A stretch of DNA of 64,000 nt from Mangrovibacter yixingensis (GCF_020523985.1 NZ_JAIVKM010000010.1:25025-89024), one strand, 5' to 3'; counted from the first letter of the stretch, positions 7,197 through 17,379 are shown. Program-made: numbers and translations. The notes: generated from the sequence alone by a model not told the origin.

Positions 7197-8666
7197 ATGG
7201 CAACTGTCGCATCCGTTTCCCTTCCCGCTTTCGTTAAGGTTCCGCAGTATGACCGTAAGGCGCTGGCATCACGCATTGTGCATTTGGGTTTTGGGGCATT
7301 TCACCGCGCGCACCAGGCGTTGTTAACTGACCGGGTGCTGAACCAAAGTGGTGGTGACTGGGGCATTGCGGAAATCAGCCTGTTCAGTGGTGACATAATG
7401 ATGCAGGCATTGCGCGAGCAGGATCACTTATTCACCGTTCTGGAAAAAGGGCCAGACGGAAACCAGCCTATTGTTATCGGTGCAGTGCATGAATGCCTGA
7501 ACGCAAAACTCGATGGTATTGAAGCTATTATTGAGAAATTTTGCGAACCTCAGGTTGCCATTGCTTCGCTGACAATTACTGAAAAAGGCTATTGCATTGA
7601 CCCGGCGACAGGAAAACTGGATACCGGGAACAGCCGGATTATTCACGATTTAGCTCACCCCCATGAACCCCATTCTGCTCCGGGATTGTTGGTTGAAGCA
7701 CTTCACCGCCGCCATGAACGCGGCCTGCCTCCTTTTACTGTAATGTCGTGCGATAACATTCCCGAAAATGGCCATATTGTTAAACATGCCGTGCTCGGTA
7801 TGGCAAAGCAGCGTGATAGCGCGCTGGCAAGCTGGATTGAACAGCATGTCACCTTTCCTTCAACCATGGTTGACCGTATTGTGCCCGCAGCCACTGAAGA
7901 AAGCCTGCAAGAAATTGAAGCGTTGCTGGGTGTGGCAGACCCTTGTGCGATAAGCTGTGAGCCCTTTATCCAATGGGTGGTTGAAGATAATTTTGTGGCT
8001 GGCCGCCCACAATGGGAAAGCGCCGGTGTGCAAATGGTAAGTAATGTTCTGCCTTGGGAAGAGATGAAACTGCGCATGCTCAATGGTAGCCACTCTTTTC
8101 TGGCCTGGCTGGGCTATGTTGCCGGATACCACTATGTGAACGTATGTATGGAAGATACGGCGTTCCGCGCAGCTGCATTAAAACTGATGCTGGAAGAACA
8201 AGCCCCCACATTGCGTATTACTGGTGTTGATTTAGCCGACTATGCCAGCCAGTTAATTACTCGGTTCAGCAACCCGGCACTGGCGCATCGCACCTGGCAA
8301 ATTGCGATGGATGGCAGCCAGAAGTTACCCCAACGTATGCTGGACAGTATTCGCTGGCATCTTAACCAGGGCTCGCCATGGCCTTGCCTTGCTCTGGGTG
8401 TGGCGGGATGGATGCGTTTTGTCAGTGGTACCGATGATGCAGGGCGTACCATTGAAGTAAAAGACCCCCTGGCCGACGCTATTCAGCAAAAAGTACAACA
8501 AAGTACGACAGATAACCGGGTTGCCGCTCTGCTTTCACTGACGACTATCTTTGGTGATGATTTAGCCAATAACGCTGAATTTACCCGTCAGATTGAACAT
8601 GCCTGGCAGTTACTGGTAAACAAAGGCGCACACGGTGCAGTTGCCACACTTCTGGCGGGCGATTAA
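7197..8666 (+). CDS. yeiQ: Fructuronate reductase-like oxidoreductase YeiQ
   Basis: A 489-residue member of the mannitol dehydrogenase family, one residue longer than E. coli YeiQ. The N-terminal Rossmann domain opens with IVHLGFGAFHRAHQALLTDR (near 27-46). Later motifs are LTITEKGYCID (near 124-134), SCDNIPENG (near 184-192) and KLRMLNGSHSFLAWLGY (near 291-307) with the catalytic-type Lys and the Asn-x-x-His pair. Family members interconvert sugar alcohols or mannonate with ketoses or fructuronate using NAD(H). YeiQ's own substrate in E. coli is not firmly established. Its divergent pairing with uxuA suggests it makes the mannonate that UxuA uses, i.e. acts as a UxuB equivalent. That is inference from context. 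Confidence 0.88.
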   Translation: MATVASVSLPAFVKVPQYDRKALASRIVHLGFGAFHRAHQALLTDRVLNQSGGDWGIAEISLFSGDIMMQALREQDHLFTVLEKGPDGNQPIVIGAVHECLNAKLDGIEAIIEKFCEPQVAIASLTITEKGYCIDPATGKLDTGNSRIIHDLAHPHEPHSAPGLLVEALHRRHERGLPPFTVMSCDNIPENGHIVKHAVLGMAKQRDSALASWIEQHVTFPSTMVDRIVPAATEESLQEIEALLGVADPCAISCEPFIQWVVEDNFVAGRPQWESAGVQMVSNVLPWEEMKLRMLNGSHSFLAWLGYVAGYHYVNVCMEDTAFRAAALKLMLEEQAPTLRITGVDLADYASQLITRFSNPALAHRTWQIAMDGSQKLPQRMLDSIRWHLNQGSPWPCLALGVAGWMRFVSGTDDAGRTIEVKDPLADAIQQKVQQSTTDNRVAALLSLTTIFGDDLANNAEFTRQIEHAWQLLVNKGAHGAVATLLAGD

Positions 8667-8713
8667 CCGCACAGATAGATCTTCTCTTCATTCGTTTTTT
8701 TCGTCATGATCAG

Positions 8714-8753
8714 CACGTTTTTCTTTATTCCTGAATGGGGACAGGAAAACGTG
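8714..8753. repeat. Inverted repeat upstream of yeiR
   Basis: CACGTTTT and AAAACGTG form 8-bp arms around an inner CCTG/CAGG pair. The hairpin lies 48 nt after the yeiQ stop and about 100 nt before yeiR. With no T run after it, it may be a processing or attenuation hairpin rather than a terminator. Confidence 0.3.
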
Positions 8754-8855
8754 TTGCCTGCCTGCAGCACTCATCCCCAGGTACAAACAGAATTTTCGCC
8801 GGTCAATTGCATAACTCGTTCATGGTTATGGCTTTTGTTCGTGCAGGGAGGATAT

Positions 8856-9842
8856 GTGACAAAAACCAATCTGATTACCGGCTTCCTTGGAAGCGGTAAA
8901 ACCACCACCATTCTTCATTTGCTGGCAAACAAACCAGAAAATGAAAAATGGGCGGTGCTGGTAAATGAATTTGGTGAAATTGGTATTGATGGCGCGCTGT
9001 TGTCTGACCGGGGTGCACTCTTAAAAGAGATCCCCGGTGGGTGTATGTGTTGTGTGAATGGCCTGCCAATGCAGGTAGGGCTGAATACATTATTGCGCCA
9101 GTACAAACCAGACAGATTGCTGATTGAGCCAACCGGATTAGGTCATCCCCGCCAAATTCTGTCTATGCTGACAGCCCCGGTATATGAGCCCTGGATTACC
9201 CTACAAGCCAGTTTTTGCCTGCTGGACCCACGCCAACTGACTGATGAAAAAGTACGCCAGAACGAGAACTTTCGCGACCAACTGGCTGCCGCGGATATTA
9301 TTGTCGCCAATAAGCAAGACCGGGCTGATGCCACAGCACAAGCCGCACTGGATGCATGGTGGGCAGAGCAAGGTAATGGCCGTTTACTGGCACATTGCTC
9401 ACAGGGCGCGATAGACCCGGCTCTGCTCGATACCCCCCGAACCCGCACTACTCTGCCCCCGGCCAGCGCCGCTCACCACCACCATGCCACAGCACCGGCA
9501 GGGCTGGCTGCGCTCTCTTTGCCCGCTCACCAACGTTGGCGCAGGATGCTCAATCAGGGGCAAGGGTACACTGCCTGTGGGTGGATTTTTGATGCCGATA
9601 CAGTCTTCGATACTACCGGGATCCTTGATTGGGCCCGCCTTGCCCCAGTGGAACGGGTAAAAGGGATTTTTCGTATTCAGGAAGGCCTGGTGCGCATTAA
9701 CCGCCAGGGCATGGATTTGGATATTGAAACCCAGCCTGTAGCCCCACCAGACAGCAGAGTGGAGCTGATTACGGCACAGGAAACTGACTGGAATGCCTTG
9801 CAAACAACTCTGTTGAGCTTACGTTTAGCTGCACTGGCGTAA
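8856..9842 (+). CDS. yeiR: Zinc-binding GTPase YeiR (COG0523/G3E family)
   Basis: A 328-residue protein, equal in length to E. coli YeiR. The frame is open 150 nt upstream, but the GTG at 8856, preceded by GGGAGGA, gives the family N-terminus TKTNLITGFLGSGKTTT with the Walker A loop. The metal-binding CxCC motif is GGCMCCVNG near 62-70, the G4 motif is ANKQD near 156, and a His-rich run (AAHHHHA) lies near 203-209. COG0523 proteins are metallochaperone-type GTPases; YeiR of E. coli binds zinc and is thought to help under metal limitation or cadmium stress. The C-terminal half carries the usual CobW_C domain (WIFDADTVFDT). Confidence 0.92.
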   Translation: MTKTNLITGFLGSGKTTTILHLLANKPENEKWAVLVNEFGEIGIDGALLSDRGALLKEIPGGCMCCVNGLPMQVGLNTLLRQYKPDRLLIEPTGLGHPRQILSMLTAPVYEPWITLQASFCLLDPRQLTDEKVRQNENFRDQLAAADIIVANKQDRADATAQAALDAWWAEQGNGRLLAHCSQGAIDPALLDTPRTRTTLPPASAAHHHHATAPAGLAALSLPAHQRWRRMLNQGQGYTACGWIFDADTVFDTTGILDWARLAPVERVKGIFRIQEGLVRINRQGMDLDIETQPVAPPDSRVELITAQETDWNALQTTLLSLRLAALA

Positions 9843-9883
9843 TCTGGGAAGTTATTGTTAAAAGAAATTGCACCTGAATATTT

Positions 9884-10600
9884 ATGAAACGTACTCATTT
9901 ATTCCCCATTTTGGTGATGAACCTGCTAGGTTTTGCGCTGTTTTTCTCCTGGTATCTGCCACCTTCACATGGGTTTTGGTTCCCAATTGATAGCGGCCTG
10001 TACCACTTTTTCAACCGTCTAATTGTGGAAAGCCATAGTTTTCTGTGGTTTGTTGCCATTACCAACAACCGCGCATTTGATGCCTGCTCACTGTTTTGCA
10101 TGGGGCTGGTCATGCTGCACTACTGGCGGGCCGAATCTGCATATGGCCGCCGCCGTATTGTGATTATTGGCCTTGTCATGCTGTTGACAGCTGTTGTACT
10201 TAACCAGTTAGGGCAAAATATACTCCATTTACAACGCCGTAGCCCTTCGCTGTTCTTTACGGATACTGTTCGGGTTAGTGAACTACTGCCTTTCCCGACC
10301 AAAGATGCCTCAAAGGATAGTTTTCCTGGCGACCACGGTATGATGCTGCTTATTTTCTGTGGCTTTATGCTGCGTTATTTCAGCGTACGAGCGTTCGCTA
10401 TTTCCCTGCTTATCTTCGTGGTGTTCTCACTGCCGCGCATGATGATTGGCGCACACTGGTTCACTGATGTATTTGTTGGTTCATTAACTGTGGTGCTGGT
10501 TGGCTTACCCTGGTGCTTATTAACCCCGCTGAGCGATAAACTGGTTAACTGGTTTAATTTGCGCCTGCCTGGAAAAAATAAACAACCAACTAACAATTGA
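9884..10600 (+). CDS. lpxT: Lipid A 1-diphosphate synthase (undecaprenyl-PP:lipid A phosphotransferase)
   Basis: A 238-residue membrane protein (E. coli LpxT has 237). It has about six membrane segments and the PAP2 phosphatase signature: KDASKDSFPGDHGMM (near 139-153) and GAHWFTDVFVGS (near 189-200). LpxT moves a phosphate from undecaprenyl diphosphate to the 1-position of lipid A on the periplasmic face, which recycles the carrier lipid and raises the negative charge of LPS. It sits in the backbone position between yeiR and mepS. A 15-bp hairpin follows 16 nt after the stop. Confidence 0.93.
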   Translation: MKRTHLFPILVMNLLGFALFFSWYLPPSHGFWFPIDSGLYHFFNRLIVESHSFLWFVAITNNRAFDACSLFCMGLVMLHYWRAESAYGRRRIVIIGLVMLLTAVVLNQLGQNILHLQRRSPSLFFTDTVRVSELLPFPTKDASKDSFPGDHGMMLLIFCGFMLRYFSVRAFAISLLIFVVFSLPRMMIGAHWFTDVFVGSLTVVLVGLPWCLLTPLSDKLVNWFNLRLPGKNKQPTNN

Positions 10601-10616
10601 GTGAAAAACACCCAAA

Positions 10617-10660
10617 AAGTTGCACTGTTAGGTATATTGCTATTTCTAATAGTGCGACTT
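10617..10660. terminator. Long hairpin after lpxT
   Basis: A 15-bp stem with two G-U pairs (10617-10631 with 10646-10660) and a 14-nt loop. No T run follows on the plus strand, while a five-base T run would follow on the minus strand. It probably marks the lpxT transcript end. Confidence 0.4.
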
Positions 10661-11021
10661 AATTCAAACTACCCTCGCAGTATATTTATTCCCCAGCCTT
10701 TTTCTGCTTTTGATTCATGGCATTGCCATTTCTTTTGCCTTACCTGTTCATTATTCAACCACTTTGGTTTGGCGTGATAAAACATCACAATTTCTTATAA
10801 GATTCTTTGCAAAATGACTCGCTATGTTTTTTTTGATCGGGTAATCTCGGGAATATTCTGTACAACGTGTAAGGCAAACGCTTAACACGAATAAAACTGT
10901 GCGTTTTGCCACATTTTTATCCAGAAAACATTGTTGTTGTTCGGTTTGCTAATTAGTCTCGTAACGTTTGGCATTTTTCTGGCGACTCTGTCGTTAAGGA
11001 CATCAAGGGATAATAAACAAT
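10661..11021. other. AT-rich upstream region of mepS
   Basis: About 360 nt without a credible gene. It is AT-rich with several T runs. A long leader is plausible because mepS is monocistronic and its neighbours are separately terminated. I see no clear riboswitch, repeat or small gene here. Confidence 0.4.
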
Positions 11022-11591
11022 ATGGTCAAGTCTCAACCGATCTTGAGATATATCTCGCGGGTGTTACCCGCCGTTGCTGTGGCCGTTCTGCTTTCAGCAT
11101 GTAGCGCAACGAATAGCGCGAAAAATATGCGTACTGAGACGCATGCAGTTGGCGAAAAAGACAGTTATTTACTGCAAGCTTCTCAGGACGAATTTGAAAA
11201 GATGGTGCAAAACCTCGACATCAAATCCCGTCTGATGGATCAATACGCAGACTGGAAAGGGGTTCGTTACCGTCTTGGTGGTGATACCAAACGTGGTATT
11301 GATTGCTCTGCATTTGTTCAGCGTACTTTCCGGGAACAATTCGGACTTGAACTGCCCCGTTCTACTTACGAACAAGAAACCATGGGTAAGCATGTTGCGA
11401 AAACCGCTCTGCGAACCGGTGATTTAGTGCTGTTCAGGGCGGGTTCAACCGGGCGGCATGTCGGTATCTATATTGGTAATAATCAGTTTGTTCACGCCTC
11501 CACCTCCAGTGGTGTCATGATTTCCAACCTGGATGAACCCTACTGGAAAAGACGGTACAACGATGCGAGACGTGTACTGAGCCGCAGCTAA
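11022..11591 (+). CDS. mepS: Murein DD-endopeptidase MepS (Spr), lipoprotein
   Basis: A 189-residue outer-membrane lipoprotein with a signal peptide and lipobox LLSAC. The NlpC/P60 domain has the catalytic Cys in [12 protein letters not shown] (near 90-101), the His in [12 protein letters not shown], and the third residue in NNQFVHAST. MepS cuts D-Ala-mDAP crosslinks so that new peptidoglycan strands can be inserted; in E. coli its level is set by the Prc-NlpI protease system. The sequence is nearly collinear with E. coli Spr. A strong intrinsic terminator follows. Confidence 0.96.
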   Translation: MVKSQPILRYISRVLPAVAVAVLLSACSATNSAKNMRTETHAVGEKDSYLLQASQDEFEKMVQNLDIKSRLMDQYADWKGVRYRLGGDTKRGIDCSAFVQRTFREQFGLELPRSTYEQETMGKHVAKTALRTGDLVLFRAGSTGRHVGIYIGNNQFVHASTSSGVMISNLDEPYWKRRYNDARRVLSRS

Positions 11592-11630
11592 ACATTTTTA
11601 ATCCCTTGATAATGCGAAGCTGAAACTGTT

Positions 11631-11658
11631 AAAAACGCCGCCTGAAGCGGCGTTTTTT
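11631..11658 (+). terminator. mepS terminator
   Basis: AAAAACGCCGC and GCGGCGTTTTT form an 11-bp stem with a 5-nt loop and a six-base T run, 40 nt after the stop. Confidence 0.88.
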
Positions 11659-11743
11659 CATTTAGTTACTCCCTATTCTTTCCATACTGTTTTATTCTTA
11701 GAACAATAGAAATAACTGCACCGGTTGTTAACAATGGAGTTTT

Positions 11744-13321
11744 GTGACTGTGGTGTCTCCCTCCAATAAAGTCCATTTTTTCCCTCAACAAGGAAAAAAC
11801 CTCGCCACCAGCTTACTTCTGGGAATAGTGGTAGCCATATGTACCAGTGCATTGGTGGTGGCAATAACGCATTTTCAGCGCATAAACCGGCTCGAGGCAT
11901 TTGCTAATAATTTCAGCCAGTATATGTACAGCTATACCGTTGATTTACAAAACTCTTCATATAAATTATTGCCACTGGCACAACAACCTTGCGAGCGGGT
12001 AATCCCAGAATTAACCAGTTCTGCTGCATTTAAACTCCATGTGCGCGCAGCTTTATTAGTCAAGAACGGTAGCGCTGAGTGTTCTTCTGCCACCGGGCAG
12101 ATGTCATATGCACTGGCAAAGCTGGTGCCAGATATTGATATCAGCAAACGCCGTGACCTGGCAGTTTTACCAGAAACGCCGTTAATGCCTGGCAAACCCG
12201 CACTGGCATTTTGGCTGGCAGACCCACATCACCCTGGCGATGGCATTATTACAACCATTAACCTGAATATTCCCCCTTATTTATTGTTTAGTGCGCAAGA
12301 AGAAGGTGTCTCTGGGATTGCGCTTGCTGTGCGCCATGTTGCCATTGGTATTTATACCGGGAAAGTCACCCCGCTTGCGCAATTAGGTAAACCCAGCCTG
12401 GAGCGGACTCTGCAAGATTTCCCGATAAAGCTGCTTATTTTCGCTCCGCGCTGGCAACCGCAGTTAATTCAGTTCGCTCTGTTGATTGGGCTGGCCACCG
12501 GCATTATCAGTGCACTGCTGTGCGCCTACTATTTAACAGTGCGTATGAGTTCTGGCCGCGAGATCCTGGCCGGTATTAAGCGCCATCAGTTTTCTGTTGT
12601 GTACCAGCCTGTAATGGATACACAGCACCAGGACATTAAAGGGGTGGAAGCCCTGATGCGCTGGCATCACCCGGCTGCTGGCCCTATTCCCCCAGATGTG
12701 TTTATCCAATATGCTGAGGCTCAGGGGCTTATTGTCCCGCTGACACGGCATTTATTCAGCCTGATAGTCAAAGATCTTCCGGAATTACAAAAATGCCTGC
12801 CGGCAGGTTCGAAACTGGGAATAAACCTTGCGCCATCACATCTCAAATCTGCGTCTTTTCAGCGTGATATTACCCAGTTTGTTAGCCAGCTTCCCGGTAA
12901 CTATTTCAGGTTGTTGTTAGAAATGACTGAGCGCGCCATGTTGGAAGGCGACGAGGTTTTGGAAAGTTTTAACTGGCTACAACAACAAGGCTTTGAAATT
13001 GCTGTTGATGATTTTGGCACCGGCCATTCTGCGCTTATCTACCTGCAACGTTTCCCCTTTGATTACCTGAAAATCGACAAAGGTTTTATTAGTGCTATTG
13101 GGCAAGAAACGGTGACATCGCCAGTGCTGGATGCTGTACTCAATCTGGCCCAACGCCTGAAAATGGAAACAGTTGCTGAAGGTGTTGAAACCGCAGACCA
13201 GGCGGCATGGCTTGCTAAACGCGGCGTCACCTATATGCAGGGCTATTATTTGGGCCGCCCAATGTCTGCGCACCAGTTGAATGAATGGTACTGTAAACTA
13301 CCCACAAACTCTGCTGAGTGA
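11744..13321 (+). CDS. pdeN: c-di-GMP phosphodiesterase with CSS sensor domain (PdeN/Rtn)
   Basis: A 525-residue inner-membrane protein. A first membrane segment lies near 22-45, a periplasmic CSS domain follows with the signature ECSSATG near 106, a second segment lies near 240-262, and a cytoplasmic EAL domain fills the rest. The EAL domain keeps its key motifs: VEALMRWHHP, the metal-binding DDFGTG, LKIDKGFI and AEGVET, so it should be active in cleaving c-di-GMP. CSS domains sense periplasmic redox state by disulfide formation and are linked to DsbA/DsbB in E. coli. The start is GTG with TGGAG upstream. The stop lies about 115 nt before the yejA start. Confidence 0.92.
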   Translation: MTVVSPSNKVHFFPQQGKNLATSLLLGIVVAICTSALVVAITHFQRINRLEAFANNFSQYMYSYTVDLQNSSYKLLPLAQQPCERVIPELTSSAAFKLHVRAALLVKNGSAECSSATGQMSYALAKLVPDIDISKRRDLAVLPETPLMPGKPALAFWLADPHHPGDGIITTINLNIPPYLLFSAQEEGVSGIALAVRHVAIGIYTGKVTPLAQLGKPSLERTLQDFPIKLLIFAPRWQPQLIQFALLIGLATGIISALLCAYYLTVRMSSGREILAGIKRHQFSVVYQPVMDTQHQDIKGVEALMRWHHPAAGPIPPDVFIQYAEAQGLIVPLTRHLFSLIVKDLPELQKCLPAGSKLGINLAPSHLKSASFQRDITQFVSQLPGNYFRLLLEMTERAMLEGDEVLESFNWLQQQGFEIAVDDFGTGHSALIYLQRFPFDYLKIDKGFISAIGQETVTSPVLDAVLNLAQRLKMETVAEGVETADQAAWLAKRGVTYMQGYYLGRPMSAHQLNEWYCKLPTNSAE

Positions 13322-13437
13322 TACAGTCAGCGCTGCCTACCCGCAAATGCCGAAGCAGGGTTGTGGTTGCTGTTTTTATTGCGTGTCTTACCGCCCCGTT
13401 ACTACGTGACGGCTGTCTGATAAGGATCTCACTGACG

Positions 13438-15246
13438 ATGTTGCTGCGTTGTCTGGCCGCTTGTTTACTGGTTATTTCCAACCTGAGCTATGCCGCCCCT
13501 AAAATTGAAGAGAGTTATTCTTTTGCCGTATTGGGGGAACCCAAATACGCAGTGGATTTCACGCATTTTGATTATGTAAACCCCGCAGCCCCCAAAGGGG
13601 GAAGCATGACTCTCGCAACCATTGGTACGTATGATAACTTTAACCGTTATGCCTTGCGCGGTAACCCAGGTATCCGTACGGAATCACTGTACGATAGCCT
13701 GTTTACCACCTCTGATGATGAGCCCGGTAGTTATTACCCACTGATTGCTGAAAAAGCGCGTTACCCGGATAACTTTGCCTGGGCGGAAATTTCCATTAAC
13801 CCGGAAGCCCGCTTTCAGGATGGCTCCCCAGTGCGCGCCAGTGATGTCGCCTTCACCTTCCACAAGTTTATGACCGAAGGGGTTCCCCAATTCCGGCTTT
13901 ATTATAAAGGGGTAAAGGTCAAGGCCATTTCGCCACTGACAGTGCGCATTGAACTGGCCTCTCCGTCGAAAGATATGCTGTTAGGGCTACTGACACTGCC
14001 CGTTATGCCGGAGTCATTCTGGAAAGATCACAAACTGAGCGACCCGCTCTCTACTCCACCGCTTTCTGGCGGGCCTTATAAAATCACCGCGTGGAAAATG
14101 GGCCAGTACATCGTTTATTCGCGGGTGAAAAACTATTGGGCCGCTAATTTGCCAGTTAACCGTGGGCGGTTTAACTTTGACACACTGCGTTATGATTATT
14201 ACCTGGATGACAATGTCGCCTTTGAAGCCTTCAAAGCAGGTGCCTACGATTTTCGCAGTGAAAGCAGCCCGAAGAACTGGGCGACACGCTATACCGGCAC
14301 AAACTTCGATAAACACTACATTCGCAAAGAGTCCTGGCCCAACCAGGGCGCAGTGGATACGCAATGGCTGGCATTTAATATACAAAGGCCAATGTTTACT
14401 GACCGCCGGGTACGCGAAGCTATCGGCCTCGCTTTTGATTTCAACTGGTTTAACAAGGCGTTGTTCTACGGCGCTTACCGCAGGCCAGACAGCTATTTTG
14501 AAAATACCGAGTATGCAGCCCGGAATTACCCGGATGCCAACGAGTTAACCTTACTGGCACCGATGAAAGCACAACTACCGCCAGATTTATTCACTCATAT
14601 TTGGCACCCGGCGCAATCCAAAGGTGATGGCTTCGACCGCGCTAATTTGCTTAAGGCAATGAATCTACTTAAAGAGGCGGGCTGGGAGATTCGCAACCAG
14701 CAACTGGTGAATACCAAAACCGGTAAACCATTTCAGTTTGAGTTATTGCTGGGTAATGGCGGTAATGACCAGTGGGTTTTGCCATTCCAGCATAATCTCC
14801 GCCGCCTGGGCATAACGATGTCCATCCGTCAGGTTGATAACTCACAACTCACTAACCGCCTGCGCAAGCGGGATTTTGATATGTTGCCTTCACGTTACCA
14901 GGCAATGCCATGGCCTTCTTCTGACTTGCAAATTTTGTGGGCATCGCAATATATCGACTCAACCTGGAACCGCCCTGGTGTGGCAAACCCGGTAGTAGAT
15001 AAACTGACGGCAGATATTGTTGCTCACCAGGGAGATAAAGCCGCACTGATAACGCTTGGCCGTGCACTGGACCGTGTGCTGACATGGAATTATTACATGA
15101 TTCCCATGTGGTATATGCCTACACGCCAGCTAGCCTGGTGGGATAAATTCTCTCATCCTGAAATCCAGCCGGTTTATTCTGTTGGGCTGGATTCATGGTG
15201 GTATGACGTCAATAAAGCTGCCGCATTGCCGGCTCAACGGCGCTAA
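13438..15246 (+). CDS. yejA: Periplasmic oligopeptide-binding protein YejA
   Basis: A 602-residue extracellular solute-binding protein of family 5. The frame is open further upstream (to 13318), but the ATG at 13438 gives a normal signal peptide (LLRCLAACLLVISNLSYAA) and the E. coli-like length. Family motifs include HFDYVNPAAPKGG, NFNRYALRGNPG, DDEPGSYYPLIAE and DPRVREAIGLAFD-like TDRRVREAIGLAF. It delivers peptides, including microcin C in E. coli, to the YejB/YejE permease and YejF ATPase encoded just downstream. yejB starts 12 nt after the stop with a strong AGGAGGAGG site. Confidence 0.94.
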   Translation: MLLRCLAACLLVISNLSYAAPKIEESYSFAVLGEPKYAVDFTHFDYVNPAAPKGGSMTLATIGTYDNFNRYALRGNPGIRTESLYDSLFTTSDDEPGSYYPLIAEKARYPDNFAWAEISINPEARFQDGSPVRASDVAFTFHKFMTEGVPQFRLYYKGVKVKAISPLTVRIELASPSKDMLLGLLTLPVMPESFWKDHKLSDPLSTPPLSGGPYKITAWKMGQYIVYSRVKNYWAANLPVNRGRFNFDTLRYDYYLDDNVAFEAFKAGAYDFRSESSPKNWATRYTGTNFDKHYIRKESWPNQGAVDTQWLAFNIQRPMFTDRRVREAIGLAFDFNWFNKALFYGAYRRPDSYFENTEYAARNYPDANELTLLAPMKAQLPPDLFTHIWHPAQSKGDGFDRANLLKAMNLLKEAGWEIRNQQLVNTKTGKPFQFELLLGNGGNDQWVLPFQHNLRRLGITMSIRQVDNSQLTNRLRKRDFDMLPSRYQAMPWPSSDLQILWASQYIDSTWNRPGVANPVVDKLTADIVAHQGDKAALITLGRALDRVLTWNYYMIPMWYMPTRQLAWWDKFSHPEIQPVYSVGLDSWWYDVNKAAALPAQRR

Positions 15247-15258
15247 GGAGGAGGCTCT

Positions 15259-16356
15259 GTGGGTGCGTACCTGATTCGCCGGTTACTGCTGGTTATTCCT
15301 ACGTTGTGGGCCATTATCACTCTGAATTTTTTTATTGTTCAAATTGCGCCTGGAGGGCCGGTAGACCAGGCCATAGCCGCTATTCAGTTTGGCAACAGCG
15401 GTGCTGTGCCAGGGCTGAGTAACAATTCGATGGAAAGTACCCACCGGGCAACCGGGGTCAGTAATGCCGCTGAAGGGCAATACCGTGGTGCTCGCGGGCT
15501 GGACCCGGAAATTATTGCGGAAATTACTCACCGCTATGGTTTCGATAAACCCTTGCATGTGCGTTACTTCAACATGCTCAAAGACTACCTGAGCTTCAAT
15601 TTCGGTAACAGCCTGTTCCGTAGTGCATCCGTTATCAGCCTGATTAAAGACAGCCTGCCGGTTTCGGTTTCTTTAGGGCTGTGGAGCACGCTGATTATTT
15701 ACCTGGTTTCCATTCCACTTGGCATCCGTAAAGCGGTACATAACGGTAGTGCATTTGATGTGTGGAGCAGTGCGCTGATTATTGTTGGTTATGCGGTTCC
15801 GGCATTTTTGTTCGCTATCATGCTGATTGTGGTGTTTGCTGGCGGGAGCTACCTGGACTGGTTCCCCTTGCGCGGGCTGGTTTCCGCACACTTCGATACC
15901 CTTCCCTGGTATAAAAAAATTGCTGATTACCTGTGGCATATCACTCTGCCGGTACTGGCGACGGTGATTAGCGGGTTTGCAGCACTCACCATGCTCACCA
16001 AGAATGCATTTCTCGATGAGATCCGTAAGCAATATGTCGTCACCGCCCGCGCCAAAGGGCTGGGTGAAAAACAAATCCTTTCACGTCATGTGTTCCGTAA
16101 TGCCATGCTACTGGTGATAGCTGGCTTCCCAGCCACCTTTATCAGTATGTTCTTTACCGGCTCGTTGCTGATAGAGGTGATGTTCTCACTTAATGGCCTT
16201 GGGCTACTGGGTTACGAAGCGACTATTTCGCGGGATTACCCGGTGATGTTCGGCACATTGTATATTTTTACCTTGCTTGGGTTGCTGCTCAATATTCTCA
16301 GTGACATTACCTATACCCTGGTAGACCCACGTATTGATTTTGAGGGGCGTAAATAA
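15259..16356 (+). CDS. yejB: Oligopeptide ABC transporter permease YejB
   Basis: A 365-residue inner-membrane permease (E. coli 364). It starts at GTG ([17 protein letters not shown]) behind AGGAGGAGG. It has an N-terminal membrane anchor, then the binding-protein-dependent transport domain with five more segments and the EAA loop [16 protein letters not shown] near 259-274, which contacts the ATPase. It forms the channel of the peptide importer with YejE. The stop overlaps the yejE start by one base. Confidence 0.95.
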   Translation: MGAYLIRRLLLVIPTLWAIITLNFFIVQIAPGGPVDQAIAAIQFGNSGAVPGLSNNSMESTHRATGVSNAAEGQYRGARGLDPEIIAEITHRYGFDKPLHVRYFNMLKDYLSFNFGNSLFRSASVISLIKDSLPVSVSLGLWSTLIIYLVSIPLGIRKAVHNGSAFDVWSSALIIVGYAVPAFLFAIMLIVVFAGGSYLDWFPLRGLVSAHFDTLPWYKKIADYLWHITLPVLATVISGFAALTMLTKNAFLDEIRKQYVVTARAKGLGEKQILSRHVFRNAMLLVIAGFPATFISMFFTGSLLIEVMFSLNGLGLLGYEATISRDYPVMFGTLYIFTLLGLLLNILSDITYTLVDPRIDFEGRK

Positions 16357-17378
16357 TGGCACTTAGCCCTTTAAACCAGGCGCGCTGGCGCCGTTTTAAA
16401 CATAACCGCCGTGGTTACTGGTCTTTCTGGGTTTTTATCGTGCTGTTTGCCATCAGCCTGTGTGCTGAGCTTATTGCCAACGATAAACCGCTGGCTGTGC
16501 ATTACGATAATCACTGGTATTTCCCGGTAGTGAAAAACTACAGTGAGCAGGATTTCGGGGGAGTGTTCCCGACCGCTGCCGATTACCAGGATCCCTGGCT
16601 GGCATCTCGCCTGGCGAAACAAGGCTGGGTGTTGTGGGCGCCAATTCGTTTTGGTAACCAGTCGATCAACTTCGCTACGACTCAACCTTTCCCTTCCCCA
16701 CCTTCTACACAAAACTGGCTGGGCACTGATGCAACAGGCGGTGATGTGCTGGCAAGGGTTATCTACGGTACGCGTATTTCACTGGTCTTCGGCATTATGC
16801 TGACCTTGTTTTCCAGTGTTATTGGCGTGGTGGTTGGTGCCGTTCAGGGTTATTACGGTGGGCGTATAGATTTATGGGGCCAGCGGCTGATTGAAGTGTG
16901 GTCGGGCATGCCAACCCTGTTTCTGATTATTCTGCTCTCCAGTGTGGTGCAGCCGAATTTCTGGTGGTTACTGGGTATTACCGTCTTATTTGGCTGGATG
17001 GCGCTGGTGGGTGTGGTACGTGCGGAGTTTTTGCGTACCCGTAATTTTGATTATATTCGCGCAGCCCAGGCTTTGGGAGTGAGTGATGGCACCATTATGT
17101 GGCGCCATATGCTGCCAAATGCCATGGTTGCAACACTTACCTTTGTGCCATTTATTCTCTGCGGCTCTATCACCACACTCACGTCTCTGGATTTTCTGGG
17201 TTTTGGCCTGCCGGTTGGTTCGCCTTCGTTAGGGGAGCTGTTACTACAGGGTAAAAACAACCTTCAGGCTCCCTGGCTTGGGATCACCGCATTTGTCGTG
17301 CTGGCGCTGTTGCTGTCTCTTCTGGTGTTTACGGGCGAGGCAGTCCGTGACGCGTTCGACCCTAATAAGGCAGGTTGA
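16356..17378 (+). CDS. yejE: Oligopeptide ABC transporter permease YejE
   Basis: A 340-residue inner-membrane permease (E. coli 341). The N-terminus carries the OppC-type segment (RWRRFKHNRRGYWSFWVF), then the family domain with the motif WLGTDATGGDVLARVIYGTR near 120-139 and the EAA loop YIRAAQALGVSDGTIMWRH near 231-249. It pairs with YejB to import oligopeptides such as microcin C. Coupled to yejB (1-nt overlap) and to yejF (1-nt gap). Confidence 0.95.
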   Translation: MALSPLNQARWRRFKHNRRGYWSFWVFIVLFAISLCAELIANDKPLAVHYDNHWYFPVVKNYSEQDFGGVFPTAADYQDPWLASRLAKQGWVLWAPIRFGNQSINFATTQPFPSPPSTQNWLGTDATGGDVLARVIYGTRISLVFGIMLTLFSSVIGVVVGAVQGYYGGRIDLWGQRLIEVWSGMPTLFLIILLSSVVQPNFWWLLGITVLFGWMALVGVVRAEFLRTRNFDYIRAAQALGVSDGTIMWRHMLPNAMVATLTFVPFILCGSITTLTSLDFLGFGLPVGSPSLGELLLQGKNNLQAPWLGITAFVVLALLLSLLVFTGEAVRDAFDPNKAG

Positions 17379-17379
17379 T

